Part shown: positions 1-10,550 of the stretch, one piece after another
Layout of the letters: each line of letters opens with the position of its first letter
Numbering within the stretch: the stretch's first letter is position 1
Origin: Cichorium intybus
Lineage: Eukaryota; Streptophyta; Magnoliopsida; Asterales; Asteraceae
Assembly: GCA_023525715.1 (NCBI GenBank)
Contig: CM042016.1
Span: forward strand, 80,025,382 to 80,089,381
Reading direction: 5' to 3'
Length of the DNA stretch: 64,000 bases
Program-made: the position numbers and the translations under genes
Notes under the pieces: model-generated
Database searches by the model: none
The model's input: only the letters and a program-made list of their open reading frames with translations
What the model was told of the DNA's origin: nothing

Positions 1-787
1 CTTAATATATGCATGAAGGCAGTCATTTCATTATTTTGTCATTGTGTTCCAATTTTGCATGTTTTATTGACTTCCTGAATAATTATTTTATTATTCAAAA
101 CGTCCACAGTCGGTCATACTTTTGGGAGTAAGTATTGATTTAAGGCTGACATGAGGAATTAGTAAATTGTCCATAGAGATGGACATAGCGTAGAGATGCG
201 CTAATTCTCATGTGTACTTAATAGGGATTAAGTATTTGAGTAATCTGTACTTAGAGATTACTTCATGGAATATGTCACGAGTAATTCTAAGATGGTAATA
301 TCTTATATTCTTCAAGCGGAGATGCATTGATTCTTAGTCCTGCAATCTGTTATGTCTTGGTTTTCTCCAACGTTGTCCGTAACTGGCAGCCATACAGGGA
401 ATTTCCAGATATTACATGATGAGTGGGCGAGATCCGTGTAGTCAAAGTTTATTTGTTCCTTCTGCCTTAACAGGAGAAGCGATATCCGTGGGCCCCTCGA
501 TGATTTGGTGTTGACAGCAAATGTACGGCCGTACTCGAACTGAATTGATATAGAATCAATAAGTACAGTTTGTTGTGGTCATCACAAATCTCTATCGGGA
601 AACATAATCTTGAATGTTTGAGACTGACATAATTCCATGTCAGACGTTCATATGGATATCTAGTAGAACAAAGGAATATTTGATCACTTGCCTAAGGGCT
701 GTTTCATTAGATGAACACGACATTTGTCTAGGATGACATACACCTTACTAGGTTAAGGAATATTAGACCATACAGTTGTTATAACAA

Positions 788-802
788 GTGCAAGTGGGAG
801 AC
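788..802 (+). other. Polypurine tract of Copia-1
   Basis: The purine-rich stretch GTGCAAGTGGGAGAC directly precedes the LTR. This is the usual plus-strand primer of Tork-like copia elements, and the same motif sits before the 3' LTRs of Copia-3 (about 16433-16446, - strand) and Copia-5 (about 53229-53241, - strand). Confidence 0.75.
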
Positions 803-1444
803 TATTGGTTATATGCCCATCGTTATAACAAGTTGGTAATATTATTATAAATAGTAGGGTCCTTTTGGGTTACACGCAAGAGACGATTTAGCTAAAAGAG
901 ATCGAAAATAAACTTGAGGGGTTAAGTTTATTAATATACCAAAGTAAAGGTATATTAATTTGAAACTTAATGGTTAAGTTTATTAATATACCAAAGTAAA
1001 GGTATATTAATAAGAAACTTAATAAGGATAAAGGACTAAAGTGAAATATCCACAAGGGAGGGGATAAGGATGAGGAGCACTATAAATACAACCCTAGATC
1101 TGAGTTGTAACAGCTGCCAAAACCCTAATTTTCATCACTCTCCTCCCACCCCTCGGTATACGGCCGATTTCTTTCAAAACCCTAAATATTACGTGCTAAA
1201 ACTTCAAGCAAAGGTATATACTACACAACGGGTGCTGGATCTTTGTCTTGGGTGCGATTACATTAGAGGAGTTCTACGTTGGGCTCTCGTCATCCTAACA
1301 AAATCAGATCTGAGATTTAAAAGGAATGTCTTGAACCATCTTGATTTTATAGTTACAAAAGTGTGCATGATTCTGTGATCCTGGTTGAATACGATTTAGA
1401 TTTCTGTTTCCGCTGCCTTTGTTTTATGTTATCGTATTCCAACA
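803..1444 (+). repeat. 3' LTR of Copia-1
   Basis: The LTR is 642 bp. It starts TATTGG (a decayed TGTTGG) right after the polypurine tract and ends in CCAACA, where homology to the Copia-2 leader begins. Inside it is a duplicated AT-rich block of about 45 bp (around 921-965 and 972-1018, each with a TATTAATATACC core). A TATA box at 1081-1088 lies ahead of a transcribed part containing an AACCCTAA stretch. A small open frame at 1070-1378 lies in the R-U5 part and shows no protein family features. Confidence 0.75.
1081..1088 (+). promoter_or_regulatory. TATA box of the Copia-1 LTR
   Basis: TATAAATA lies in a GAGCAC-TATAAATAC context about 280 bp into the LTR. The solo copia LTR at 51318 has an equivalent box (GCACTATAAATAAAG). 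Inferred from position and consensus only. Confidence 0.55.
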
Positions 1445-2553
1445 AACATTTATAAGTTTGGCATGTTTGATCCCATCTATGCCTTGGATTTCTAATGCTT
1501 AGGTGACCTTTATCACAAAAGATTTCCAAACAAATCATCCTACTTAAATGGACGTGTAGTTTTGACAACTATTAATGGTTAGGTGTCCTTTATCCCATCA
1601 ATATTGCAAAGCTACCTCTTGTATCACAAGAAAACTCCAAGTGGTTAGGTAACCTTTATCCCACAAGGATATACAAGTGATACATGAGTGTCTTTAAGAG
1701 GGACGGCATTGATTTGTATTTCGAATGGGATTTGTATGTTTTACAATTCTAATTTTGAAAAACATATGGTATCATGTAGATTGCATGCATCCAATGAACA
1801 TGCTACCATTAAAATCTTATTTTGTTAATTGGTTCCTTCAATTATAAAATATCCATTTTATTAATTCTTTGTTTGTGGTCAAGATTACAACTAATATCCA
1901 ATATTAAGTTTGAGTTTGATCGCATACATTAGAACCAATTTTAATCCTAAATAATTACCATTATTACTTAGGGTTGGAGTTTGTAAGAATTCATAAAATC
2001 TCCATTTTAATTCATTAATTTTCAAATCTTGACTTTTATAGGTTTTATAACAAAACCCATTTTAATAAAACCAATTATAGCACATCTTATGTTTTAAATG
2101 TCAATTTGAAAAATACAAACTCCTTGATGATTATGTTTAATTATCTAGGTTGTCTAGCATGCAAAATCTTATTCTCATCCACAACACAAAATAATAAAAC
2201 ATTCAATCATCACATGCATGCATGGGTGCATAAACACAAGCCAACTAATTTGATATTTCATGTGAGCCATTCATGAAATATCAGGTCCATTCCTAGGGAC
2301 AAAATATGACCAAAAATTCATCCAAATGATCTTCAATTGAGCCACAACTTTGCCAATCCTTTTATATCATCAAATGACACTTGAAACACCATTTCTTGGC
2401 ACCATGGCATGAGCTATGAATTTTTTTGATACACCAAAACAGAACCGAACAGCAACAGCCCCTAACAGGGAGTTTTTGTTGTTTTGATCACCTTCTTAAC
2501 TTCAACCTTGGTCATATTGATGCTTATACTTGTCAAAACTTAATGTATATACT

Positions 2554-4440
2554 TGTCACACCCAAAATTTTTCGCAAAATACTTGAATTTTTTAAAATAA
2601 CTTTTATAGAAGGAGCTATGAGTTTACAAAAGATAACTATCACAAAACCAAATTATAATGAAATAAACATAATAATGTGCGGAAGCAAAATAATAATAAT
2701 GTCCCAAAATGGAAATTCTTCTAGTAGTGGTAACCTGGTGCTCCAAGTCACGCCTTATCCTCTTTAATCTTAATACCTGAAAATGTTAGGGGAAACCGTA
2801 AGCATAAAGCTTAGTGAATTCAAACACAGACATCATATCAATATTCACATTTACTAATCCAAATCCAATTCCAATTATAATTACATTAATAAGAAAGGAA
2901 CAAATCAATGCTTATATTAATAGGGAGGACTTGTAGGTTTGAGCCGCACCGGGTAAATCCCGTATCCTTTGGCCCCGATCCCCGCACCTCATAAAGAGTA
3001 TAACATTGGTGATCTTACCTAACTACCCCTCATAGTATTAATCAATTACATACAGTGCACATGTATGATTTTATAAGAATAATATAGCATGCTTTAAATA
3101 TTATATCTAAACAATCACACACGAGCTATCTAGCAAACATAAACACTAATACAACGGTGTGAGAGAACTCACCTTGAGTGAGTGAGTAACGGATAGGAGT
3201 CAATATAAGGCTACCAAGCTTGTGCAAACTTCAAGGCTTCATCTAAATAGAACTAAAGGTTAGAAGAGTGAAGTTGTGAAACTAAGAAATAAGAAGGGAG
3301 TAATCACAGCAAGGACTCTAAAACAGTCCTGCTGATCGGGACTGAATTACTCCAAAATGCACAATAGAAACATAGGATTAAATAATTTTTGTAATAAACT
3401 ACCTTGGCTTAGGTTTCCAGAACCATAAGGAACTCCTCATAACTCCATAGGAGGTAAGATATATGAATTTTACAAAAAGACTTGTCACTGCAGTCTTTGG
3501 ACGGACAGTCAGGTGGTGTTGGCCAATTCTACCCAACTTGTGGGTGGAATTAGCCCCAACCAAAAATCAGAGGAATATTAGACACAAAAATTCAAGTCTC
3601 AGAGTTGGAATCAATTAAAAAGAGTTTCCCAAGCTCTAGATATAAAAATCACAAGGTGGTCAATCACAGAATTAGCATAAGCTGGTGACTGTACATTGAC
3701 CTGGAGTGTGGGTCCATTCTAACCAAGTTATAATACGAATTAACGACCCATCTTCTCCAGATATTAAATTAACTATGTAAAGTCCTTTTTATCGAGGGTG
3801 CCTTTTAAGAGAGTTACCCAACTCGATTTTTGAACTTTGGGCACTGATATGGGGTCCATTTGAGTTCTATAACTCGAGATATGATTTTTACAAGAAGGGG
3901 GACTCACCAGTGAAATCTGACAGAAACCCTAGGTTAAGTTGCGAAATTCATAACATAGTATCTATACCATGAAATCAAAATTCCTCCGGTCAGAGACTGG
4001 ATATATGTCTTGGGAACCTTCGGTTAAAGTTTCGTGGCAATCCGACCTTTCAATCTTCGGGAATCGCCCAAACAATGTGGCTATGTTCTCAAATCCGGGA
4101 ATAGAGAGGGTTAGGGAGAGAAAGAGAGTGAGCCGAGAGAGAGAGAAAGAGAGGGAGAGGGAGCCGTGAAAGAGAGGGTGGAGTGGAGGAATTAGGGTTT
4201 TTTTTAACCATAATATATTAGATTAGTGGGCTAAACCCTAAAGCCTTTGGGCTAGAAGACCATCTAAGCTTTAATTGGATTTGGCTATAAACCCATGGAC
4301 TTAATTATATGATTAAAAGATGGGAATAATTATAAGCCCAATCTTTTAATTAATCATCCCTTAATTAATTAAATTAATATAATGCCTCATAATTAATTAA
4401 TTAAAATAAATTACGTACCGAAAAAAACCAGTGCGTTACA
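2554..4440. mobile_element. Solo LTR, probably Ty3-gypsy type
   Basis: A 1887 bp block starts TGTCACACCC and ends GCGTTACA. It interrupts the Copia-2 leader and is flanked by perfect 5 bp target-site copies ATACT (2549-2553 and 4441-4445). The empty site is visible in Copia-3 near 22563-22570. The termini are typical of gypsy LTRs, and no internal coding sequence is present, so it is what remains after recombination between two LTRs. It includes a GA-rich run (about 4100-4190), which gives a spurious arginine/glutamate-rich frame at 3969-4169, and an AT-rich end. The family is not identified. Confidence 0.85.
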
Positions 4441-5014
4441 ATACTAGATATTAAAGTTACTAACAAGTATAGCATCAAAACACCAAGATATGAATTTATT
4501 TGTGCTCCATATTTGGTCCGAAAATGGACAGCAGGAAAACAGGAATTTTCTTGCCAAAAAATCTTTGTGTTGCTTCTTTTGGTTCTTACTCTTGTTTCTT
4601 CTCTTATTACATTTTGTGAAAGATATAAAATACAACTATTCTAATACTTACAAAATGAATAAAAGAAGGAAATAACTAATTATTATTACAAACCAATTGA
4701 ATAAAAGAATAGATTACAACCAAATCGAATTTAAACACAAAACATGCAACACATGGTCCTTGGCTTGTTTATGCACCATTTTATCACATAAAATCATAAC
4801 AAAATCAACAATTTGTTTTTCTAAGGCAACAATTATGTAACCAAATGCATGCAAACATAAATTTTAGTTGGTTACATAAAATCATAGAATTTATACTTGC
4901 ATGTTGCCAAAGAAGCCATGCATGAACATTGCTTTCAAGAAGATGAACATTCATGGCTTCCAAAAACCAAGTTTATCCAAATAAACTCATTATCTAAACA
5001 TGCAATATAACTAT

Positions 5015-5027
5015 GGCTCTGATACCA
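5015..5027 (-). other. Primer-binding site of Copia-2 (initiator tRNA-Met type)
   Basis: The minus strand reads TGGTATCAGAGCC, the complement of the initiator tRNA-Met 3' end, two bases inside the LTR. It fixes both the orientation and the LTR boundary. Confidence 0.85.
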
Positions 5028-5029
5028 AT

Positions 5030-5748
5030 TGTTGGGAATCCATGTTCATTTCATAGGTTTCAAAACTTGAAGTTTCAACGGAAGCATAAAAATGAACACG
5101 AATTCCATTCCAAGAGGATCATGCTACATGCATGTAAAGATAAAAGGAAAAACAAACATAGTAAAAGTTCAAGATACAACCGTTGAAGCTTGAACTCGAA
5201 ATGGATGATGATGAAGATGATGAGGAACCAAAGTAGGTTCCCTCTATAGTTGATCCACCAACAAGCTTGGCAACACCAAGAAGATGCTAGTCTTAACTTG
5301 CAAATTCAACCCTTCTTGTGCTTGATATGGAATCTGATTTTTCCACCAAGTGTAAAGGAATATTTGAGAGTGTTTTGAATGTAAAATTCAGCAAATAAAA
5401 GATGGAGAAGGTGTGGAATTCGTCCAAGGCCAAGAGAGGAAAACAAAATGCATGACTACATGCTTATATTCACATAAAAGGTAAGATTCCATGCAAACAT
5501 GTTTCTTGGTCAAACCAAAAGCATGTTTAAATGTTCCTCCATGATATTAGTGAGAATATTTCACCTCCCAAGGAGGTATGGCTGGCCTTGGATGAGAGAG
5601 AAGGTTTCTCTCTTTAAATTTTATAAATTATAAACTCTTTTATTATTTATAAACTCCATTTTTTAAATAAGTCTTTAAACCTTTTAATTATATGTTTAAA
5701 ACCTTTTAAACATATAAATATATATGTCAATGCATATTTTCATATTAT

Positions 5749-5826
<78 letters not shown>

Positions 5827-6195
5827 CTTTATTTAATTTAATTTAAAACTTAAATTAAAATTAATTACAAGAAGGTTTATACAAACTTATTTAAATCATT
5901 TAACATTTAATTGATATAAATACCACACTTATAAAATTCATACCATATGAATTATAAATCATCACACTCTCAAATTAATTCATCTCATATGAATTATTAT
6001 TTAGAACAATTATTATTTTCCATAAAATAATAATTCTCAAATCAAACTGCAAGTATTAGATCATTTGATAATAAATCAAATTCATTGTGTCAAATGATCA
6101 AATTGGTGGCTAACTTGTTTTTGGTGTGACCTTATAGGATCATGTGTTATTAGTAATATCATTTTATGATCATCCTTGGGCATATAGAACTAACA
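5030..6195 (-). repeat. 5' LTR of Copia-2
   Basis: The LTR is 1166 bp. On the plus strand it runs from TGTTGG to ACTAACA, and it aligns along most of its length with the 1080 bp LTRs of Copia-3. Shared blocks include GAGGATCATGCTACATGCAT and GATCATCCTTGGGCATATAG. The extra length includes a pure TA microsatellite. On the minus strand it starts TGTTAG and ends CCAACA. No second copy is in the window. Confidence 0.85.
5752..5823. repeat. (TA)n microsatellite
   Basis: An uninterrupted run of about 36 AT dinucleotides lies inside the Copia-2 LTR. The Copia-3 LTRs have only a short TATATATTTA tract at the matching place, so the expansion happened in Copia-2. Its exact length may be unreliable in an assembly. 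Confidence 0.95.
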
Positions 6196-6314
6196 TGATT
6201 AACTCTAGGAAATTGATTAGCACCATAAATGGAAGACTTATCGACCATTTGCCTGCCCATAAAAGGCGAGTAAGCTTAGCGGTAAACTCACACCAAAAAA
6301 AATTTAACACACAG

Positions 6315-6731
6315 ATGGCACAACGTCCTTTCAATCGTTACGACAAGGTGGAGGTCAAAATGCAATAAGGGGAGTTTGCCGTAGGTATCTACGGCGAAGT
6401 CGTCACTGGAGTGTGGAACCACAAATACGACGTGCGACTGACCACTCTTACGGATGGAGAGACTGGTGGACTGATGACGGTCTATGTGGGGTTTCCCTTT
6501 CTGCAACCCGTTCCACCAAAGATCTTGGTGGAATTTAAGCAGTTTGACCTTGTTGAGGTCTGGTATCATCGAGGTTGGTGGCCGGCGGCGATTTCCAGGA
6601 TAACCGCCCACAACCAGTTTCATGTAATGCTGGTGGATGGGACTCGGTTGTTCATGGATGCGTCGGAGCTGCGAATCCATCAGTCATTTCACCTTGGAGA
6701 TCCTTCGATGTGGCAGTATTATAAGCGTTAG
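6315..6731 (+). pseudogene. Agenet (Tudor-like) domain protein, pseudogene with one in-frame stop
   Basis: A single frame of 139 codons runs from ATG 6315 to TAG 6729, broken only by TAA at 6366-6368. The predicted product looks like two plant Agenet repeats. The first has the motif YDKVEVKMQ, a stop, then GEFAVGIYGEVVTG. The second has FDLVEVWYHRGWWPA and ends in an ELRIHQ motif. Agenet domains are Tudor-family modules that in plants often occur in pairs and bind modified histones or other partners. The stop fits a single C-to-T change. No transposon protein is known to me with this fold, so it may be a host gene fragment or a captured sequence. Copia-2 ends 120 bp upstream and a SIRE-type element begins shortly downstream on the other strand. 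An AATGAAATC-type 3' trailer follows the stop. The domain call is from motif recall and was not searched. Confidence 0.6.
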
Positions 6732-7223
6732 GAAAGGATGTATTTTCTTTTGTTGTTTTTGAATCATCTTCCTACTTAATGAAATCTTCCTTCTTTTGTT
6801 TGTGAATCTTTAGCAATTTGTGAAATGAGACAGACACACACACAAGAAGTAACAATTAAAAAGGAATAAATCAAATAAAAGAAAAATTCTTTTTGGAGTT
6901 TTCATAACGAGAAACACTAAAAAAAATAAAATGTTTTTGATATTTTTGATAAGACAAGAAGATCTTAAAAGAAAAGTATTTTTGGTAATAAACAAAACAA
7001 ATGACTTCTAGATTCAGCCTCAATCATTTCAACCTGAAATTCAGATGTCTAAAAACAAACGAGGTTGCTCAGAACCTGAAATTGAGGTTTCCGAAGATTG
7101 AATTTTTGATTTCGGTGGTCTTTTTCGGAGATCCAATTTTGATTTCGGAAGAAGAGGTTGAGTTAAATAAAAATATGTAATTAAGAAAGAAGAGTGATGG
7201 GGCTGATAATTAGGTAGAAAGAG
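6732..7223. other. Non-coding junction between the Agenet pseudogene and Sire-1
   Basis: No gene is visible. From about 7020 the TTTCCGAAG and TTTCGGAAG words are typical of the SIRE-type elements here, so this part is probably the pol-downstream region of Sire-1. The exact left edge of Sire-1 and its 3' LTR could not be found, so the element seems truncated here. Confidence 0.5.
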
Positions 7224-8870
7224 TCATTCTCTGAAGAAATCCGAGTCAGGATTTAGCATTCCCAACATTTCCAAAAAATTGTGAAATTTTGTATTATCTA
7301 ATGCTTTAGTGAAAACATCAGCTACCTGTTCCTCGGTAAGAATAAAGTACAGTTCAATATTACCTTGCAAGATTTGATCTTTTATGAAGTGGTACCTAAG
7401 GTCAATATGCTTAGTCATGGAGTGCTGAATGGGATTGTGAGATATGGCTATTGCACTCTTGGAATCACAGTAGATGAGAACTTGAAGAAATCTGTATCCA
7501 TAGTCTAGTAGCTGAGTCTTCATCCAGAGTACTGTGAGAGATGAAATGATTACCGGGTGCCGGAGAAGCTGGATGTGACGGAAATGTTGATGTCATTTAG
7601 CTCCTAACAAAGCATGGAAGGGGGAGAGTGATTCAGTCAAAACAGCAAAGTTCCGCTGAGGGCACCGAATGCTTGCTCATCTGAACTTTAAGGATATTAA
7701 CAACTTAGTGGCAATGGATTTGGTTCATGGTATGCCTGCTCTCAAGTTTGATAATGACTCACTTTGTTCAAAAGAACACGTAGAAGCAGCAACATACTCT
7801 GCTTCTATTGAAGATAGAGCAACACAATTTTGCTTCTTTGATGACCAGCTTACGAGCCTTCCACCCAGAAATTGACAGCCTCCAGAGGTGCTTTTTCTAT
7901 CTAGTTTACATCCTGCATGATCCGAGTCAGCAAATGCTTGGAGTTTGAAGTTATCTCCGATAGGATACCATAGGCCCATTGCCTTTGAACCTTTAAGATA
8001 TCTGAAAATTTGTTTCACAGTAGTCACATGTGAGAGCTTCGGAGCTGCTTGATATCTTGCACAAATACATGTGGCAAACATAATGTCAGGTCTGTTGGCA
8101 GTCAGGTACAGGAGGGAGCCAATCATTCCATGATAGATTTTGTGATCTACTGGTTCTCCTTCTGGATCTGCAAAGATTTTATGATTGGTGGATATGGGAA
8201 CTTTTGCAGTAGAGCAATTCTTAAGGGAGAACTTATTTAGCAATTCATTCGTGTATTGTTCTTCGTGAATGAATATTCCTCTGCTTGTCTGTTTGATTTG
8301 AAGTCCTAAAAAGAAATTTATTTCCCTGTTCATACTCATATGAAATTTCTTAGTCATGACTTTTTCGAATTCATCAACCATAGTTTGATCTGTGGATCTG
8401 AATATGATATCATACACGTAAACCTGTACAATCATTATGTGTTTCTGATGGGATCGTACAAAGAATGTAGGATCAATGGTTCCTCTTCTATACCCTGATT
8501 TTACTAAGAAATTCGACAAAGTTTCATACCAAGTTATTGGTGATTGCTTCAATCCATAAATAGTTTTATTCAGATGATACACGTGGTTAGGACGAGACAG
8601 ATCTTCAAAGCCAGGAGGTTGCTGAAGATAGACAACCTCCTGAAGATCACCTTGCAAAAATGCACTCTTCACATCCATTTGATGAACAATGATGTTTTTG
8701 TGAGCAACATAGGCTAGGAAGATTCTGATGGCTTCTAGCCTTGCCACAGGTGCATATGTCTCGTCATAGTCAAGTCCTTCAATTTGATTATATCCTTTTG
8801 CGACAAGTCTGGCTTTGTTTCTGACTACTATACCCAGGTCGTCTAACTTGTTTCGGAAAACCTATCTTGT
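7224..8870 (-). pseudogene. Sire-1 reverse transcriptase and RNase H (broken)
   Basis: Read from 8870 downward, this contains the RT start (a tryptophan codon replaced by a stop near 8864), the MDVKSAFLQGDLQEVVYLQQ palm motif, and the YGLKQSPITWYETL motif. The catalytic box reads YVYD instead of YVDD, so the polymerase site has lost an aspartate. RNase H follows with FADSDHAGCKLDRKSTSGG, then SSIEAEYVAAS. The frame is then broken by a foreign insert (about 7538-7777) and resumes as LWMKTQLLDYGY down to 7224. The LDRKSTSGGCQFLG signature is typical of the SIRE/Maximus lineage. Confidence 0.8.
7538..7777 (+). repeat. Fragment of a Sire-2-like element patched into the Sire-1 RNase H
   Basis: About 240 bp that do not belong to the RNase H. 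On the opposite strand, 7661-7771 encodes LAHLNFKDINNLVAMDL, matching the pre-integrase region of Sire-2 at about 14428-14541 with many substitutions. The first part (7538-7660) was not placed. No clear target-site duplication flanks it, so a filler-DNA repair event or template switch is more likely than insertion of a transposon. Confidence 0.6.
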
Positions 8871-9929
8871 GCCAATGATAGTGTGATTGGCTGGTCATGG
8901 CACAAGATCCCATACTTGGTTTCTCTTAAATTCTTCTAACTCTTCCTGCATAGCTTTTATCCAATCATCGTCATCTAGTGCATCAAAAATGGTCTTTGGT
9001 TCAAATTTACTGATGTAAGCAGCGAAATGGCATTCATCCTGAATTGATTTCATGGATCTTGTCTGAACTCAGTAAGAGGGATTTCCGATAATCTGGTTTG
9101 GAGGGTTGTTCTGAGTCCACTTGTGGAGCATCGGAATCAGTGCTGGATAAGATTCAGGAGGCGCAATGTCTTGAATGAATTCGGGGTTCTCAGGAGTTAC
9201 ATCTTGAATGTGTGATTCTTCAGCAGATATCTCTTCATCAGCTTCAAATATGAAGATGGGTGCATTATTGGAAGCATCTACTGGGAGTTATTTCTTTCAT
9301 CTCCTGAGTGTTGATAGTCCCCCTCGGATTGTGGGATTCCATCAACATGAGTTGGGAGCAGGAGATGGTCCTCAACTTGTGTTGGGAGCAAAGGCTCCCC
9401 CTGAACCTATTCGATATGAGAAGGGAGCGAAGACTCCCCCTCAAATGTTGGAATATTATTTTAAGATCTAACCTGATTAGCCAGAAGTGTAGATTCAGAA
9501 GTGTTAGATATGGAAGGTCCGGAAGCAGATGTGAGCTGCTGAATAGCTTTGGGAGAGCGAATGACTTCTGCATGTGTTGATGTCTCCTGGGGATCAAAGA
9601 GAAGATCATAATCTATCTCCACAGACTGAATAGGTTGGTGTCCTACTGGAACATCAGCCTCCATGACATATAAAATGCCTTGTGCTTGTTTTCTCCAGAG
9701 ATACTGATCATCAAACTCTATATCAAAGCTTTCTTCAATGACACACGTTCTCTTTTTCAGCACTCGGTAAGCAACATATTTAGATGAATAACCCATGAAG
9801 ATTGCTTCATCACTTTTGGGTACGAATTTTCCCAAATGATCTTTGTTATTCTTGATGAAGCAACGACAAACAAAAATATGAAAGAAATTTAACATTGGGT
9901 TTTCTCCTATTTACGATTTCGTAGGGAGT
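8871..9929 (-). pseudogene. Sire-1 integrase C-terminal part and integrase-RT linker (broken)
   Basis: The segment starts at the Sire-2 target site and reads into TPYEI and RRKPN motifs, then HIFVCRCFIKNNKDHLGKF and KSDEAIFMGYSSK, the usual copia integrase C-terminus. An acidic linker follows (open to 9461). From about 9460 to 8870 the frame is interrupted several times, and no clean domain is seen until the RT. It joins 32370 on the far side of Sire-2. Confidence 0.7.
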
Positions 9930-9934
9930 CATCT

Positions 9935-10391
9935 TGTTGAGTTATGTTTGTGATGAAGTGCCACTCAATCCGAAGACCTAAGTTTTGTTAAGAAGACCCC
10001 GAAGCATAAAGACTCCGAAGTGTTTAAGCATGGAGGATCCGAAGGCTTTATTGATGTAACAACCTTTTGGTGCGCACGCATGTCTGCTGTTACATGGAGC
10101 ATGAATCTTCTATCCTACTGGCTAGTACACTGATAGGATATTCTCTGTAATGATTTGCACTATGCGTATCACTGATCACGTATAAATATCAGTGATACCA
10201 TACCGTGTCGGGCGTGAGATTTGTATCTTCCCCATTGTAAAACCCTAATCAATCTATCAAAGCATTCGGCACACGCTATCCAATTCCACTGTGTTTTTAC
10301 TTGCATTTTACTGTGTGAATTGCTTAGTACAATATATCTTGATAGAATATTAGTCATATCTCATTGTTTTGATTAATTTCAACACCCAACA
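9935..10391 (+). repeat. 5' LTR of Sire-2
   Basis: The LTR is 457 bp, TGTTGA to CCAACA. The first 120 bp hold four CCGAAG words (9976-10050). A TATA box lies inside a perfect 11 bp inverted repeat at 10166-10198. The end is fixed by the PBS two bases downstream. Confidence 0.9.
10166..10198 (+). promoter_or_regulatory. TATA box in the loop of a perfect 11 bp inverted repeat
   Basis: The arm GTATCACTGAT (10166-10176) pairs with ATCAGTGATAC (10188-10198). The 11-base spacer CACGTATAAAT carries the TATA box. The same structure is at 32129-32161 in the 3' LTR: both arms are unchanged, and the spacer differs by one base. This is probably the core promoter, with transcription starting about 30 bases downstream. 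Confidence 0.65.
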
Positions 10392-10393
10392 AG

Positions 10394-10405
10394 TGGTATC
10401 AGAGC
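10394..10405 (+). other. Primer-binding site of Sire-2 (initiator tRNA-Met type)
   Basis: TGGTATCAGAGC lies two bases after the 5' LTR, complementary to initiator tRNA-Met as in most copia elements. Confidence 0.9.
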
Positions 10406-10550
10406 AGGACAGCTCGAAAACCTGTTTCTAGAGCTTCATTTAATTGTTACAGTTCTAAATCTGAATTGTTTCTCAGATCTAGCATTCCGCAACTGATAAC
10501 TGTCTCTATAACTCGTTTTTCTGAAAAGATCCTGTTGAAATTCGTTCAAA

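Larger units (their letters stand above)
1..1444 (+). mobile_element. Copia-1: 3' end of a Ty1-copia retrotransposon (cut by window edge)
   Basis: Only the non-coding 3' internal region (1-802) and the 3' LTR (803-1444) are inside the window; the coding part would lie to the left. The junction is a copia-type polypurine tract followed by the LTR. Directly after the LTR, from 1445, the sequence matches the leader of Copia-3 from 21461 onward, so Copia-1 was inserted into Copia-2, a relative of Copia-3. Its right target-site copy should be AACAT (1445-1449), but the left copy is out of view. The 800-base region has no coding potential. It resembles in layout the 3' non-coding regions of Copia-3 and Copia-5, which suggests the same Tork-like group. 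Confidence 0.8.
1445..6195 (-). mobile_element. Copia-2: 5' leader and 5' LTR of a Tork-like copia element
   Basis: Read on the minus strand, this is a 5' LTR (5030-6195), a primer-binding site (5015-5027) and about 1.7 kb of untranslated leader. The leader matches that of Copia-3: 1445-2553 pairs with about 21461-22567, and 4446-5014 with about 22568-23126. A solo LTR (2554-4440) splits the leader, and Copia-1 cuts it at 1444, so gag and pol are beyond the window. The outer target-site copy next to the LTR should be TGATT (6196-6200). Copia-2 and Copia-3 are different copies of one family; the Copia-2 LTR is longer because of a TA microsatellite. Confidence 0.8.

Noticed and set aside
1070..1378. 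102-codon frame on the plus strand
   Set aside because: It lies in the R-U5 part of the Copia-1 LTR and has no family features.
3969..4169. Arg/Glu-rich frame
   Set aside because: It is produced by the GA-rich run inside the solo LTR.
6288..6680. Minus-strand open frame of 130 codons
   Set aside because: It is the shadow of the Agenet frame on the plus strand, which has recognisable family motifs.
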